Source of the DNA: a virus
Length of the DNA: 64,000 nucleotides
Direction: 5' to 3' (one strand)
IMG/VR virus record: IMGVR_UViG_3300013126_000023
Span: 1 to 64,000 of that record
This document shows, in pieces, positions 36,098 to 44,712 of the stretch; positions within the stretch are counted from its first letter, which is position 1, and every line of letters starts with the position of its first letter. The translations under genes were made by a program, and so were the position numbers. The notes below the pieces were generated by a model that saw only the letters and a program-made list of their open reading frames with translations, was not told the DNA's origin and made no database searches.

Positions 36098-36483
36098 TTT
36101 AATGGTCCGTTAGTAAGCCAAACGCTACAGGATCTATCTCCTGCGCATTTAAATTGAAGAATTTCACAATATCCTAAATTGGATTGTTCAACCACATCCA
36201 TACCATTGGGGCCAATACCATCTGCAATACATTTTCTCATTTCTTTAGTTACATTAAATGCAGCACAATTGTAACATCTCATAGTGCTGGCTTCCTCTGC
36301 AGGAATGTCCCAAATTTTAGCAAGTCTTTCCCAGTAATCACCTGGTTCATTTGGATTGGCGGGCCCATAAACATATTCATCTATAGCATGCTGTCTATTC
36401 TCAACATTTACATGTAAATCTTTAGTGGCAATAGGACACACTTGTTCTTGTAATTGTATCTTGAATTGCCTATAATTTTTCAT
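36094..36483 (-). CDS. Cysteine-rich small late protein
   Basis: A 129-residue protein with nine or more conserved-looking cysteines and few basic runs: CPIATKDLHVNVENR at the start, then MRCYNCAAFNVTKEMRKCIADGIG and YCEILQFKCAGDRSCSVWLTNGP. The same plan (CYNCxxF...MxxCIxxG...GYCxxLxFxCxxxRxCxxW) is seen in small proteins of T4-like cyanophages. Paired Cys suggests metal (zinc or iron-sulphur) binding; which one cannot be told from sequence. Start and stop overlap neighbouring genes (ATGA). Confidence 0.6.
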   Translation of the reverse strand: MKNYRQFKIQLQEQVCPIATKDLHVNVENRQHAIDEYVYGPANPNEPGDYWERLAKIWDIPAEEASTMRCYNCAAFNVTKEMRKCIADGIGPNGMDVVEQSNLGYCEILQFKCAGDRSCSVWLTNGPLK

Positions 36484-36959
36484 TTCTTTTTAGCACCAGA
36501 TAATCTAGTTCTTTCTATACCTTTTACTTTTTGTAAAGTTCTGGCAATTAGACCAGGTTGATTTGCAATCAATTGTTTTACTCTACTTTCTATACGATCT
36601 CTTTCTTGTGCAGATAACGATGCCTTATTTCTACCTTTTAGCAATTTTTTCATTATCATTCTTCTAGCTGCAGCTTTAGCTCGTGTGGTTAAAACTGCAG
36701 TAGTAGAAGGTCTTTTTAATTTCATCTTCTTGGCTGTTTGCAGTTTTTGCTTACGCTGCATGGCCTGCTGTGATTTCTTCATTCTAGATGAGGCTGATAT
36801 TTTTTCAGATAAAGTAACAGGTTCTTTATCCTCATCCTCATGGTAGAGTTCATCCGACTCATAAAGATCTATAATATCTTCCCAAGTTATCTGCTCCACA
36901 AGATCAGTTATTTCTTCTTCAGATAAATCTACCTCTAAAAAGTCTTTTAATGTTTTCAT
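36480..36959 (-). CDS. Basic helical late protein, unknown function
   Basis: A 159-residue protein with an acidic first third (LEVDLSEEEITDLVEQITWEDIIDLYESDELYHEDEDKEP) and a strongly basic, helical remainder (QRKQKLQTAKKMKLKRPSTTAVLTTRAKAAARRMIMKKLLKGRNK...LIANQPGLIARTLQKVKGIERTRL). This acidic-basic split recurs in small proteins near the structural genes of T4-like marine phages. DNA or prohead interaction is possible but inferred only from charge. ATGA overlaps on both sides place it in one transcript with the Dps-like gene. Confidence 0.5.
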   Translation of the reverse strand: MKTLKDFLEVDLSEEEITDLVEQITWEDIIDLYESDELYHEDEDKEPVTLSEKISASSRMKKSQQAMQRKQKLQTAKKMKLKRPSTTAVLTTRAKAAARRMIMKKLLKGRNKASLSAQERDRIESRVKQLIANQPGLIARTLQKVKGIERTRLSGAKKK

Positions 36960-37387
36960 TTAAGTAACGCCTTTAACATCCAACCATGTTTGTTATGAAT
37001 ATCTATTCTATCTTGAATAAAATTAGATAACCCCATTTCAGATTGTTTTTCTGCAGCTTGGTATGCTCGCATCAATGTGACTAAAATTAAATTATTACTA
37101 TCTAATAAATCTTGAAAAATATCTCTAGAATTACTCGGCATTGATTCTGTAACTGTAGCCATAGCCAATAGACTAGCTAAAGTTGATGGGGCGTATGAAT
37201 CTAATGCTCGTATTTCTTCTGCAATTGGATCAACTGCGCCATGTAATTCTGTGTATATATCTTCTAAAAATTTATGATACTGAGGAAAATTAGGTCCTTC
37301 AATATTCCAATGTGCAGAATGCGCTTTAAAATACATGACAAAAGTATCTGCTAATGTCTGGCTTAGTAACTTTATTAATTCTTCCAT
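36956..37387 (-). CDS. Dps-like ferritin-fold protein
   Basis: A 143-residue four-helix protein resembling Dps (usual length about 150-170). AHSAHWNIEGPNFPQYHKFLEDIYTELHGAVDPIAEEIRALD (residues 22-62) contains the Dps signature: HWN (His26), a second His (His38), Asp53 and Glu57 of the intersubunit ferroxidase centre. Later helices lack a long basic N-terminal tail, so DNA binding is not obvious. In bacteria Dps stores iron and detoxifies peroxide; a phage copy could protect DNA or handle iron during infection or in the particle. It lies inside a late operon of virion-type genes, so particle association should be considered. Confidence 0.8.
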   Translation of the reverse strand: MEELIKLLSQTLADTFVMYFKAHSAHWNIEGPNFPQYHKFLEDIYTELHGAVDPIAEEIRALDSYAPSTLASLLAMATVTESMPSNSRDIFQDLLDSNNLILVTLMRAYQAAEKQSEMGLSNFIQDRIDIHNKHGWMLKALLK

Positions 37388-39000
37388 CAGTCCAATCCCA
37401 TTTGCATGCGCTTTTTAGCTTGTACATTATGTTGTGTTTTTTTACCAACTATTGCTTTCTCATCCTCTGTGGCTTGTGCATCAGTAGTATATTCTAATTT
37501 ATGTCTACCAATTATCTTATTAAAGGAAGCAAACGAAACTAAGCCTACGGGTTTGTCCGCTTCTATTCCAGGACCCATAGGTTTATCAATACCCTCTTTT
37601 ACACTTTTGCTCATATCCTCTTCCTTATCTTCTATTTTCTTATGCCCCTTGGCAATAATAACATTTTTTACTTTATAAGGTTTTCCGGTTCTTTTGTTAA
37701 TTTTTATTTTATAATCTGCTGACGTTATCTTTTTAAACATTCCCGCTTTGGCTCTACCTTTTTGTAAAAAGGCTTCATCTAATTCCCCACCATGAGAAAC
37801 TACAGTATGAGCAAATGGCTCATCAGCTAAAGAAGAATCATGATGCTTTATTAATTTAGCAAATTTTTTATAATGATCTATAATGAATTGTATATCTTTA
37901 TCTTGTATACCCAATAAATTGAAGGTATCATGTGCAATAGATGCATACATAGTAAAATCATGTATTTCTGTCGATGTTGGAATTTGAGTTTCCGCTAGTT
38001 TTTCTAACCCAAACATTTTATCCAATGCCATCATTGCCTGCTTTACATATTTAGGATTTAAATCCTTACTATCAAACAATTGTTTCATCAATTTAGATGC
38101 AGTTGGGCACATATCAAAATGTTTAGTTTTATAATCTAAATAAACTAATTGCCCAGAAGATTCAATTAATTCTTTTGAAGGGATTAAAAGTGCAGGCAAC
38201 TTATTTTTATGATTATGCTTAATTACATAATCAGGTTTTTCTTCTTTGAATATTGAAACATGCTGCTTTACGTCCTCAATCTCATATATCCAAGATTTGA
38301 CCGTTATATTATTTTCCAATTGTATAGTTACATAGTTAGAACCTCTATATACTATGTAACCTTGTTTACCTTCTTTAGTTTTTATTACATCTAATAGATT
38401 AAATACGTCATGCGACAAATAACTTTCTCTTAATGATTTTTTTTCTTTAGGCGCATTTATATCATTGAAAATTTTAGTAGCATCTTTATGCAATTCAGAA
38501 GGCAAATAGGATTTTAGTTCATCCGGTGATTTAGATTTTCTAGCTTTAGAACCCGAAACACCAGATAAACCTTGAGATTGGTCAGACCGTTCTCCACCTA
38601 CCTGTTTAAAAGTTATACTATCAAATTTATAATAACCGTGATCTGTCTTTTTACCATTATAGGTTTTAAGTCTTTCAATTAAGCCTGCACGATCCGATCC
38701 CCCGTAAAAGGTTACGTGGCCGCGCTTGCCTTGGCTATACATTTGAGATAAAGCATGTAAAGGAGTGACAGTTGAATCCACACTGGTATTAGCAGGCACT
38801 GCTTTAGAGATATAACCTACCTTTCTATCGGCAGGTATTGGTCTTGAGGTAGCTCTGGTAGTAAATACATTAACAGAGGAATGTTTGCCCCTATGCATTT
38901 GTTGTACTACGGATTGGTGGCCTACAGTGAAGGGCGAAAATCCTCCCACTGTGACTGCGTGATCTCCGTAATCTTCTTCGTTAAGCGTCATTGTATCCAT
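37387..39000 (-). CDS. Nucleotidyltransferase-domain fusion protein
   Basis: A 537-residue protein. Residues about 14-160 form a cytidylyltransferase-like (Rossmann, HxGH class) domain: VTVGGFSPFTVGHQSVVQ carries the (T/H)xGH motif in the form TVGH, and SGVSGSKARKS resembles the SxTxxR closing motif. The remaining 330 residues begin with SYLSHDVFNLLDVIKTKEGKQGYIVYRGSNYVTIQLENN and include helical HDFTMYASIAHDTFNLLG; this part is also seen in T4-like cyanophage proteins and has no known activity. The late promoter at 39019-39026 precedes it. Possible substrates are nucleotides or phospho-sugars; the substrate cannot be named. Confidence 0.7.
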   Translation of the reverse strand: MDTMTLNEEDYGDHAVTVGGFSPFTVGHQSVVQQMHRGKHSSVNVFTTRATSRPIPADRKVGYISKAVPANTSVDSTVTPLHALSQMYSQGKRGHVTFYGGSDRAGLIERLKTYNGKKTDHGYYKFDSITFKQVGGERSDQSQGLSGVSGSKARKSKSPDELKSYLPSELHKDATKIFNDINAPKEKKSLRESYLSHDVFNLLDVIKTKEGKQGYIVYRGSNYVTIQLENNITVKSWIYEIEDVKQHVSIFKEEKPDYVIKHNHKNKLPALLIPSKELIESSGQLVYLDYKTKHFDMCPTASKLMKQLFDSKDLNPKYVKQAMMALDKMFGLEKLAETQIPTSTEIHDFTMYASIAHDTFNLLGIQDKDIQFIIDHYKKFAKLIKHHDSSLADEPFAHTVVSHGGELDEAFLQKGRAKAGMFKKITSADYKIKINKRTGKPYKVKNVIIAKGHKKIEDKEEDMSKSVKEGIDKPMGPGIEADKPVGLVSFASFNKIIGRHKLEYTTDAQATEDEKAIVGKKTQHNVQAKKRMQMGLD

Positions 39001-39018
39001 TGAAATAAAGGTATTATT

Positions 39019-39026
39019 TATTTATA
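39019..39026 (-). promoter_or_regulatory. T4-type late promoter (TATAAATA)
   Basis: Exact TATAAATA on the minus strand, about 20 bases before the 39000 start, in the 67-base gap after the 39068 gene. It can drive the nucleotidyltransferase, dps-like and downstream late genes. Confidence 0.75.
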
Positions 39027-39067
39027 ATTATGATTAATTGTATTCTTCCCAGGCATTTTTATGTAAC

Positions 39068-40297
39068 TCATTGAGTCAAATCATAGAAGGATATTAAACC
39101 GATACCACCACCGGTACTTGTTAGTGTTCTGGCAGCAAGGGTATAAATATCACTAACACTATTAATGGATGCACCTAGCTGAAGATCAAAATTAAATGCA
39201 GCTGTTGCACCAGACAAGGCACTTCTGCCTGATTTTGAAGTAATAAACTCGCTATATACAACAGTTCCTGACGACATGGAGCTTGATGATATATCATATT
39301 CCACGTTAACATCAGAACTAACATTTGCAAAAGAAGCACCTGTTAGAGTACTATTTTTAACTAAAGCTATCTGGTAGTTGTCTGCTGTTGTAGGTAAAAA
39401 ATTCACATTGTAGGGTATAACTACTGCTCCATGTGCTGTATTAGCAAGACGTATTGACACCAGAGGCTTGTATGTTGTAGTTATATAGTTACCAGCAGTT
39501 GCACTTGTCATAGAAGCAACGTGCTCTATGGATGTTTGTTCGTACCCACCCTCAGAAATAACAGTAGAACATATCTGCTTTAAATAAGAACTGCTAGTAG
39601 TGACACCAGTATTTGTTATCTCATATCGTATAGGTAGAATAGCAGTTGTCATGTAAACCGATGTACCAGTAACATTTGCATTGTGGTAGGTGTGACATAG
39701 GATAAATTCCCCATTTATTACAAAACCACATCGAACACTACCTACACCAAGCCATTCAAAATCCATCCATAAAATTTGTGGTTTAGTTAAATCTAGAGTT
39801 ATACCACTTTCCCCTGTACCGTCTAGTTTATCGCCGTTCCAGGAAGCTTGCTCTACTCTTCTAGTGGTGTTATCAACAGCACCGCTAATAAATGTTCTTA
39901 AAACAAATGCCTTGGTTGTATTATTCTGCTCTAAATACAAACCATTTTCCGTACCAAAATATCCTACTCTCTGCCTCAAGTTGGTCTTGGCTTCATTCAT
40001 TACAAATGTAGCCAAAACAAGTAAACCCTTACCTGGTTGGTATGGAAAAGATCTAAAGGTTTGTCTAATAACCTCTGAACCCGATGATGTACTTACATCC
40101 ATTCTCACCGTTGATTCATTAGGTAAATGAGTTATGCTTCCCCCGGTCGATGTTGCAGTGTCGAATTGGTTATCAGAAAAATACCTATTTTGCGAATCAA
40201 ATAATGTGAATGGATTGGCAACTTGCAATCTACCAAATGCATCATAGGAGTTATTGTCTTTTGTAACCTGTATTTTGTTATTGAACAAATAAGTCAT
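39068..40297 (-). CDS. Virion structural protein, beta-rich
   Basis: About 409 residues, starting at MTYLFNNKIQVTKDNNSYDAFGRLQVANPFTLFDSQNRY. This N-terminal signature (AFGRLRVSNPxTLFDS) is well known among conserved structural proteins of T4-like cyanophages. The body is beta-rich with a jelly-roll-like WNGDKLDGTGESGITLDLTKPQILWMDFEWLGVGSVRCGFVI stretch, where lectin-like or concanavalin-like folds are plausible. ATG at 40297 is preferred over the TTG four codons upstream because a GGAG ribosome site lies at the right distance. ATGA overlap with the previous gene. Confidence 0.7.
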   Translation of the reverse strand: MTYLFNNKIQVTKDNNSYDAFGRLQVANPFTLFDSQNRYFSDNQFDTATSTGGSITHLPNESTVRMDVSTSSGSEVIRQTFRSFPYQPGKGLLVLATFVMNEAKTNLRQRVGYFGTENGLYLEQNNTTKAFVLRTFISGAVDNTTRRVEQASWNGDKLDGTGESGITLDLTKPQILWMDFEWLGVGSVRCGFVINGEFILCHTYHNANVTGTSVYMTTAILPIRYEITNTGVTTSSSYLKQICSTVISEGGYEQTSIEHVASMTSATAGNYITTTYKPLVSIRLANTAHGAVVIPYNVNFLPTTADNYQIALVKNSTLTGASFANVSSDVNVEYDISSSSMSSGTVVYSEFITSKSGRSALSGATAAFNFDLQLGASINSVSDIYTLAARTLTSTGGGIGLISFYDLTQ

Positions 40298-41049
40298 ACA
40301 ATTCTCCAACCTTCTCGGTAAATCATTTGAATCCCACCATTATCTTGTTGCAAAATAAACCCACCAGGATCATTGTCAACATTTCCTATAACAGTAATAG
40401 GGTTTATAGAACAATTACCAGATTCATCTTTTACTATATACATTCTACCATTATAAGTGATTGTAGGTAAATAGATAGTAACGTTGCCTGCATAATTTAC
40501 ACCCAAATAATAATCTTTAGACGTAATATTATAGACAGGAATATCTATAAGTTTAGTTTCATGATCTAATCTAGCTACCGAACCTGCACCCCCACCAGGA
40601 CCGTGTAGGGATATTTTACCCAACCATTGTTCAAGATATTTTATTTTTCTTTGTATAACCCCTATGTCTGCATCTACAAGTAAAGAATCAGGTTGTTGAA
40701 ATGAATCCTTTTTTACACTTGCAGTAATAGATGTTGCTGCCAAATCAGCAAGTGTCTGTTCTTTAACAGGTTCAGGTACGATATCCTCTTCCAAAATAGA
40801 TTCTAAATCATCTAAAGATGGAGGCAAAGGATAGTTGTTTTCTATACTTACTCTATCTGCTTCTTGTTTTAACTCTAAAAGAGCCTTATTCAAATCCGAA
40901 AAAGCATTACTACGAATAGACTCTCTTATATTATTTTCAAATGCTTTATGTTTATTAACTTCGTCTAAAAGCTGAGGATCCACATTCTGACCAAAAGATT
41001 TAGCCAAGTTTACCAATAATTGCTTTTCCTTGATAGATTTTATAGACAT
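40294..41049 (-). CDS. Structural protein with coiled-coil N-terminus
   Basis: A 251-residue protein. The first 140 residues are helical and charged (ALLELKQEADRVSIENNYPLPPSLDDLESILEEDI), ending in VIQRKIKYLEQWLGKISLHGPGGGAGSVARLDHE. The C-terminal 85 residues are beta-rich with YLGVNYAGNVTIYLPTITYNGRMYIVKDESGNCSINPITVIG and end GGIQMIYREGWRIV, a unit frequent in phage fibre and neck proteins. The pairing of coiled coil, glycine hinge and beta tip suggests a short trimeric fibre or whisker. Inference from architecture; no homologue is named with certainty. Confidence 0.6.
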   Translation of the reverse strand: MSIKSIKEKQLLVNLAKSFGQNVDPQLLDEVNKHKAFENNIRESIRSNAFSDLNKALLELKQEADRVSIENNYPLPPSLDDLESILEEDIVPEPVKEQTLADLAATSITASVKKDSFQQPDSLLVDADIGVIQRKIKYLEQWLGKISLHGPGGGAGSVARLDHETKLIDIPVYNITSKDYYLGVNYAGNVTIYLPTITYNGRMYIVKDESGNCSINPITVIGNVDNDPGGFILQQDNGGIQMIYREGWRIV

Positions 41050-41097
41050 AGTATTGACATGGTGTTATTATTAACTATGAGCCTAGATGATATGCTA

Positions 41098-41592
41098 TTA
41101 TTTCTTCTTAACAATCTTCTTTGCTACATTAGTATCAATTATGTTCCACGGATGTAATTTAATCATGTATTTTGTTCCTTCAGGTGTTCCCCAATCCCAT
41201 CGATAAGGATTTTCATAGTCCTCATAAATTAAAGGATTTTCTTTACCGAAGTTTCTTAATAGAACTGCTGCTAAGGAATTTGCTTCATTCTCATGTTCTG
41301 ATCCAGTTAAACCCGATTCGTTATTAAGAATGCCTTGTTCATTCTGAGCATGATGGACTAACTCATGCCCAATAGTTCTTAACACATCGGCTAGGTGCCT
41401 TTTATCTACACTCACTCTTATAAAATTTTCGCTAGGGGAATAAGAACCAAAGCTTCTATTTTCATACGCGGATATTGCAGAATGATCTAATTTAATATTA
41501 GGTTTTGTTTCAATCCCTAAAAAATCTGTTGCATAATCAACAAAAGAATTTATAATATCTTTTTCTTTGTTTATTTGTTTAAAGGTTTTCAT
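41098..41592 (-). CDS. HExxH zinc metallopeptidase-like protein
   Basis: A 164-residue protein with LRTIGHELVHHAQNEQG around residues 75-91, giving HExxH plus a following His, the zinc-binding motif of gluzincin/SprT-like metallopeptidases. A downstream GSEHENEANSLAAVLLRNFG supplies a Glu (ENEAN) in the position expected for the third zinc ligand. No signal peptide, so cytoplasmic or virion-associated. Similar small HELVHHxQ proteins occur beside the structural genes of T4-like marine phages and may process prohead or virion proteins; that role is inferred. Confidence 0.7.
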   Translation of the reverse strand: MKTFKQINKEKDIINSFVDYATDFLGIETKPNIKLDHSAISAYENRSFGSYSPSENFIRVSVDKRHLADVLRTIGHELVHHAQNEQGILNNESGLTGSEHENEANSLAAVLLRNFGKENPLIYEDYENPYRWDWGTPEGTKYMIKLHPWNIIDTNVAKKIVKKK

Positions 41593-42782
41593 GCTCTTGT
41601 GACTTTTCTATCGAATCTAGGATTGAATCTTAAAGCGCTAGCTACTTTATTGGGTACTATTTTAAATAAAATATTTCCCTTTTTTGCATTTGAAATTACT
41701 ACACCTTCATCGGTACTAGGTTTGCCGTCTATTTCTGTAGTAAAATTAGAAGGTTTGTTTTTACTTAATGATGATGATAGCGCCTCAGTTGCATTGTTTA
41801 AATGATTATGAAAATCAAATAAAGAATTATATTTGTTTTTACTGAATCTTACATCGTCCATTAAACTATTAAAGTGATTTGCTTTTGCATTTTTAGATTT
41901 TTCAGTTTTCACTTTAGACATTTCTTTTTCTTTAATGTTATTCAGATGCGCCATATATCCTTCAGGCGTAGGTGGTTTAATATTACCATCCTCTGTTCTT
42001 AAAGCATTCATATAGGTTAGTATATGATCCGGGTGTTCGCCCGTTAATTTAAAATGATCTGGATTATTATCTAATAATTCTTGAGCAGCCTTCAGACTAT
42101 CTTCAGCTTTTTTTTGTTGAGTTTCTGCGTAGTGATGTGGTTGAGGTTGAAATGATGTATCAGCTACAAAAACATTTTTAGTATGATTTATAGCTGCAGG
42201 ATTTACTCCCGATCTGGCAACTCCCTCATCATCATAGGTTGTGTGAAAAGCTATACCTATTTTTTTAGGTGGACCAGAATGATTTATGGTCATTCTATTT
42301 GGTGTTATACTTGTTTTATTGTTTTCAACTGTAGGTTCACTAGATGTGGGGGTTTTCTCATCATGTGTATATAGCAGGTCACCTTGTACAGAATTGCCAT
42401 TATTAATTAGATCTTGTCCATGTTTCAATACATGTTTAAGAGCACTAGCTAATCCTGGAGCATGGCCATGATTTTTATCTACATCATCTGCTGTAAAATT
42501 AATTTTTGGGTTTTTATTAAAAGCAGATTTAGTTGCTACAGAAAATAGATTATTCTTTTTTTGCATAATTAAACTAACACCGCCATCTACTTTTCTAGAT
42601 GCAGCTATCTTTTTAGAATTGCCTGTTCTAAAATAATCATGAGTATCTTTTAAATTTTGAACAGCAGATTTCGCCCCGGACAACCCATAGATAATGTGTT
42701 GCTGATACGGGTGATCTAAGTGTGATAGCTGTTTATTGGCCTCACTAATATCCTCAGTTATAAAGCTTTTTAAACTTAGCAT
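41589..42782 (-). CDS. Ligase-fold nucleotidyltransferase-like protein (DUF6267-like)
   Basis: A 397-residue protein with the order of motifs of DNA/RNA ligases: SRKVDGGVSLIM (motif I, KxDG with Lys64 as the candidate AMP-accepting residue), SVQGDLLYT (motif III-like), DEGVVISNAKKG (motif IV, EGVV) and ILFKIVP (motif V, weak, one Lys). The family is frequently labelled DUF6267 in T4-like phages. An OB-fold is not evident and the helical middle (residues 210-340) is unusually long. It could adenylylate or ligate nucleic acid, or be a degenerate copy. Overlaps its neighbours by four bases or one. Confidence 0.65.
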   Translation of the reverse strand: MLSLKSFITEDISEANKQLSHLDHPYQQHIIYGLSGAKSAVQNLKDTHDYFRTGNSKKIAASRKVDGGVSLIMQKKNNLFSVATKSAFNKNPKINFTADDVDKNHGHAPGLASALKHVLKHGQDLINNGNSVQGDLLYTHDEKTPTSSEPTVENNKTSITPNRMTINHSGPPKKIGIAFHTTYDDEGVARSGVNPAAINHTKNVFVADTSFQPQPHHYAETQQKKAEDSLKAAQELLDNNPDHFKLTGEHPDHILTYMNALRTEDGNIKPPTPEGYMAHLNNIKEKEMSKVKTEKSKNAKANHFNSLMDDVRFSKNKYNSLFDFHNHLNNATEALSSSLSKNKPSNFTTEIDGKPSTDEGVVISNAKKGNILFKIVPNKVASALRFNPRFDRKVTRA

Positions 42783-43819
42783 TAAGGTTGACCATTCATT
42801 TTTAAAGATGTAGCCATTGGAGTACTGTTATGTTTTACTTGTATAGCAAATTGTCTCTTGCCATCTGCCATAACATTCATATAGGCGCCACCCGTGGGTT
42901 CCATTACAATTTTTTTGGCATTTTTAACTGCATGATATATGGGATTATCATGTGTTTCTTCTACGCTAGCTGAAGCATCTTTGTTGGGCGTACTTTTACC
43001 TGAGACTTTAACGTAGGGAATTCCCTCAGATGTTTGGGATGCTTTAAGAAAAGTATCGATCAAATGATTACGTAATTTTTCGTGATCCTCATCAGACATT
43101 TTATTATATAGATCGGCGACTTTATCTCTAACTTCTGTATGTACTTCTTGAGCTTTTGCTAATGCATGGTTATATAGATCGGGTCTACTCTTTAATTCTT
43201 CTTTTCTAACTGATTTTACGTTACTTAATCCGTTTTCTCTGGCAAATTTATTTTGCTTGCTATTAACAGTGCCCTCAATATCATAGTTTAAAAATTCACC
43301 AATATCACCTACACCTCCATTGTGGAAACCTATTTTACCTTTCTTTGAGGATTTTGCGGATGCACCTAAAAATTCATGTTTGGCATCTGCAGGTTTTTCC
43401 TCGAATTTGGCAATTAAGTCTGAGGGATTTTCTTGTTGGCTTTGGTCAATACCGGTCGTTTTTTTAATGTCGCCGGGTTTATTTGTAATGTATACGTTAG
43501 ATAATTTACGATAACCTTTTTCATGAGCATGTTTTAAAAATGCTATAGCCATTGCTTTGGCTCTTTTATCCTGCTCGCCGTATTCACCAGGTAGTTCATC
43601 TAATATTTTCTTGGCACCTTCAACCGAAGATTTGTGTGCAGAATCATTATATTTTCCGCCGGTTAGCGTATTATTTTCAGAATCATATTCCCCATTCAAA
43701 TAGTAGGCCATTCTACCTTCATTTACAGCAGATCTGAAGGTATTGTAATACGAACCTGTTTTAACGGGCCCTTTTTCTATAAGGACTAGTAAGTCATTAA
43801 CGAAATTCTTTATGCCCAT
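42782..43819 (-). CDS. Conserved late protein of unknown function
   Basis: A 345-residue soluble protein, MGIKNFVNDLLVLIEKGPVKTGSYYNTFRSAVNEGRMAYYLNGEYD..., with blocks KAMAIAFLKHAHEKGYRKLSNVYITNKPGDIKKTTGIDQSQQENPSDLIAKF and GKIGFHNGGVGDIGEFLNYDIEGTV. The sequence from SDLIAKF to KQNKFARENGLSNV, with a conserved D and E/K-rich surface, is reminiscent of nuclease-like or nucleic-acid-binding domains in T4-like cyanophages, but no diagnostic motif is clear to me. It is always next to the ligase-fold gene in this window, so joint action is possible. Confidence 0.5.
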   Translation of the reverse strand: MGIKNFVNDLLVLIEKGPVKTGSYYNTFRSAVNEGRMAYYLNGEYDSENNTLTGGKYNDSAHKSSVEGAKKILDELPGEYGEQDKRAKAMAIAFLKHAHEKGYRKLSNVYITNKPGDIKKTTGIDQSQQENPSDLIAKFEEKPADAKHEFLGASAKSSKKGKIGFHNGGVGDIGEFLNYDIEGTVNSKQNKFARENGLSNVKSVRKEELKSRPDLYNHALAKAQEVHTEVRDKVADLYNKMSDEDHEKLRNHLIDTFLKASQTSEGIPYVKVSGKSTPNKDASASVEETHDNPIYHAVKNAKKIVMEPTGGAYMNVMADGKRQFAIQVKHNSTPMATSLKMNGQP

Positions 43820-44045
43820 CTAAATATCCATTACTTTTAAGAGTGTCTAATACTTCATCTGTGGACATGTTATAATAAGTTTTCATTAATTCGCCATCCG
43901 TTTTATCTCTAAGATGATGAGTACTATTTTTTTCGTCGTATCTTAAATGATAATTGGCTTGATGACCTGGATGATTTAGCTTTGCTACGGTAGGATAATG
44001 ATATTTAGAATCAAAATACCTAAAAGAATCCATCAGATGCTCCAT
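43797..44045 (-). CDS. Small late protein of unknown function
   Basis: An 82-residue, His/Tyr-rich protein (FRYFDSKYHYPTVAKLNHPGHQANYHLRYDEKNS). Two starts are possible: ATG 44045, or ATG 44033, which has a GGAG ribosome site at better spacing and would give 78 residues. The stop overlaps the next gene by 23 bases. It is the first gene after the late promoter at 44064-44071 and so opens the late operon that runs on to the HExxH gene. No domain recognised. Confidence 0.5.
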   Translation of the reverse strand: MEHLMDSFRYFDSKYHYPTVAKLNHPGHQANYHLRYDEKNSTHHLRDKTDGELMKTYYNMSTDEVLDTLKSNGYLDGHKEFR

Positions 44046-44063
44046 TAGAATATATCGGTTTAA

Positions 44064-44071
44064 TATTTATA
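44064..44071 (-). promoter_or_regulatory. T4-type late promoter (TATAAATA)
   Basis: Exact TATAAATA on the minus strand, about 20-30 bases upstream of the 44045/44033 starts and just past a Rho-independent terminator. Together they separate the early region to the right from the late region to the left. Confidence 0.75.
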
Positions 44072-44085
44072 TGTTCTTGAAAGTC

Positions 44086-44111
44086 AAAAAGTAAGGGCCC
44101 TGAGGCCCTTA
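44086..44111 (-). terminator. Rho-independent terminator
   Basis: Stem TTAAGGGCC / GGCCCTTA with a four-base TCAG-type loop on the minus strand, followed by CTTTTT. It lies about 10 bases after the stop of the HNH gene and ends the early transcript. Confidence 0.8.
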
Positions 44112-44120
44112 ACTAACTAT

Positions 44121-44681
44121 TTAAATATTATTAGACCAAGCTTTTACAACAGGGTGTAAAATATCATCGGTGTAATCCATTTTCATAGTATTTACTATTG
44201 CTAATACTATTTGAATATTACCTTTCACATAGCCTTTTTTGGAGTCTATTCTATCCACACTGGGTCTAAACGGATTGCGCTTTCCTTTAGTTCCCATTTC
44301 CATACTAAAAGGAAGTTTGGTTATAGCACATACCCCAGCACACTCGTCGAATTTCTTTTGAATATAATCTGGAGTAAGATCAAACTTAAAATTTTTGGTT
44401 TTAGCTCTCGTTTTAAGAGCAGTATGTTCCATTTTACCAAATCTCAAGGGATCCGCTTTTCTTTTACGATAGCTTGCCCCATGTTTTTCTTTAAGTTTTC
44501 TCTGTTTACTTTCAGGCAATGATTGCAGCTTTTCTTTCTTTTGCTGATATTCCCATTTAGTAAATGCTGTGAGTAACGCAGATTCTGTTTCTGTTAGATT
44601 TCGCTCACCTACTTTTCTAACTAGATTCAATCGTCTGGCTTCTTTAACTAGTGTTTTGTCAGTAAAATCAATAGTGTTCAT
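44121..44681 (-). CDS. HNH-type endonuclease-like protein
   Basis: A 186-residue protein with a basic N-terminal half ([19 protein letters not shown]) and a C-terminal HNH-like core: [51 protein letters not shown]. The [18 protein letters not shown] motif and the preceding CAIT are characteristic of phage HNH proteins in which the first His is replaced by the D of SVD. Only one of the usual zinc Cys pairs is visible. Phage HNH proteins of this kind can be homing nucleases or DNA-processing enzymes. It is the last gene of an early unit and is followed by a terminator. Confidence 0.7.
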   Translation of the reverse strand: MNTIDFTDKTLVKEARRLNLVRKVGERNLTETESALLTAFTKWEYQQKKEKLQSLPESKQRKLKEKHGASYRKRKADPLRFGKMEHTALKTRAKTKNFKFDLTPDYIQKKFDECAGVCAITKLPFSMEMGTKGKRNPFRPSVDRIDSKKGYVKGNIQIVLAIVNTMKMDYTDDILHPVVKAWSNNI

Positions 44682-44689
44682 AGTAAATT

Positions 44690-44707
44690 AGCCGGATCGC
44701 TCCGGCT
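44690..44707 (-). terminator. Stem-loop, possible weak terminator
   Basis: Perfect AGCCGGA / TCCGGCT stem with a four-base loop, between the winged-HTH stop and the HNH start. On the minus strand only AATTT follows, so termination may be partial and allow some expression of the HNH gene. On the plus strand it is followed by TTTT, but no plus gene uses it. Confidence 0.5.
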
Positions 44708-44712
44708 TTTAA

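Noticed and set aside
44121-44681. Calling the HNH protein a homing endonuclease of an intron
   Set aside because: No group I intron core or split gene is visible around it, so only HNH-type is claimed.
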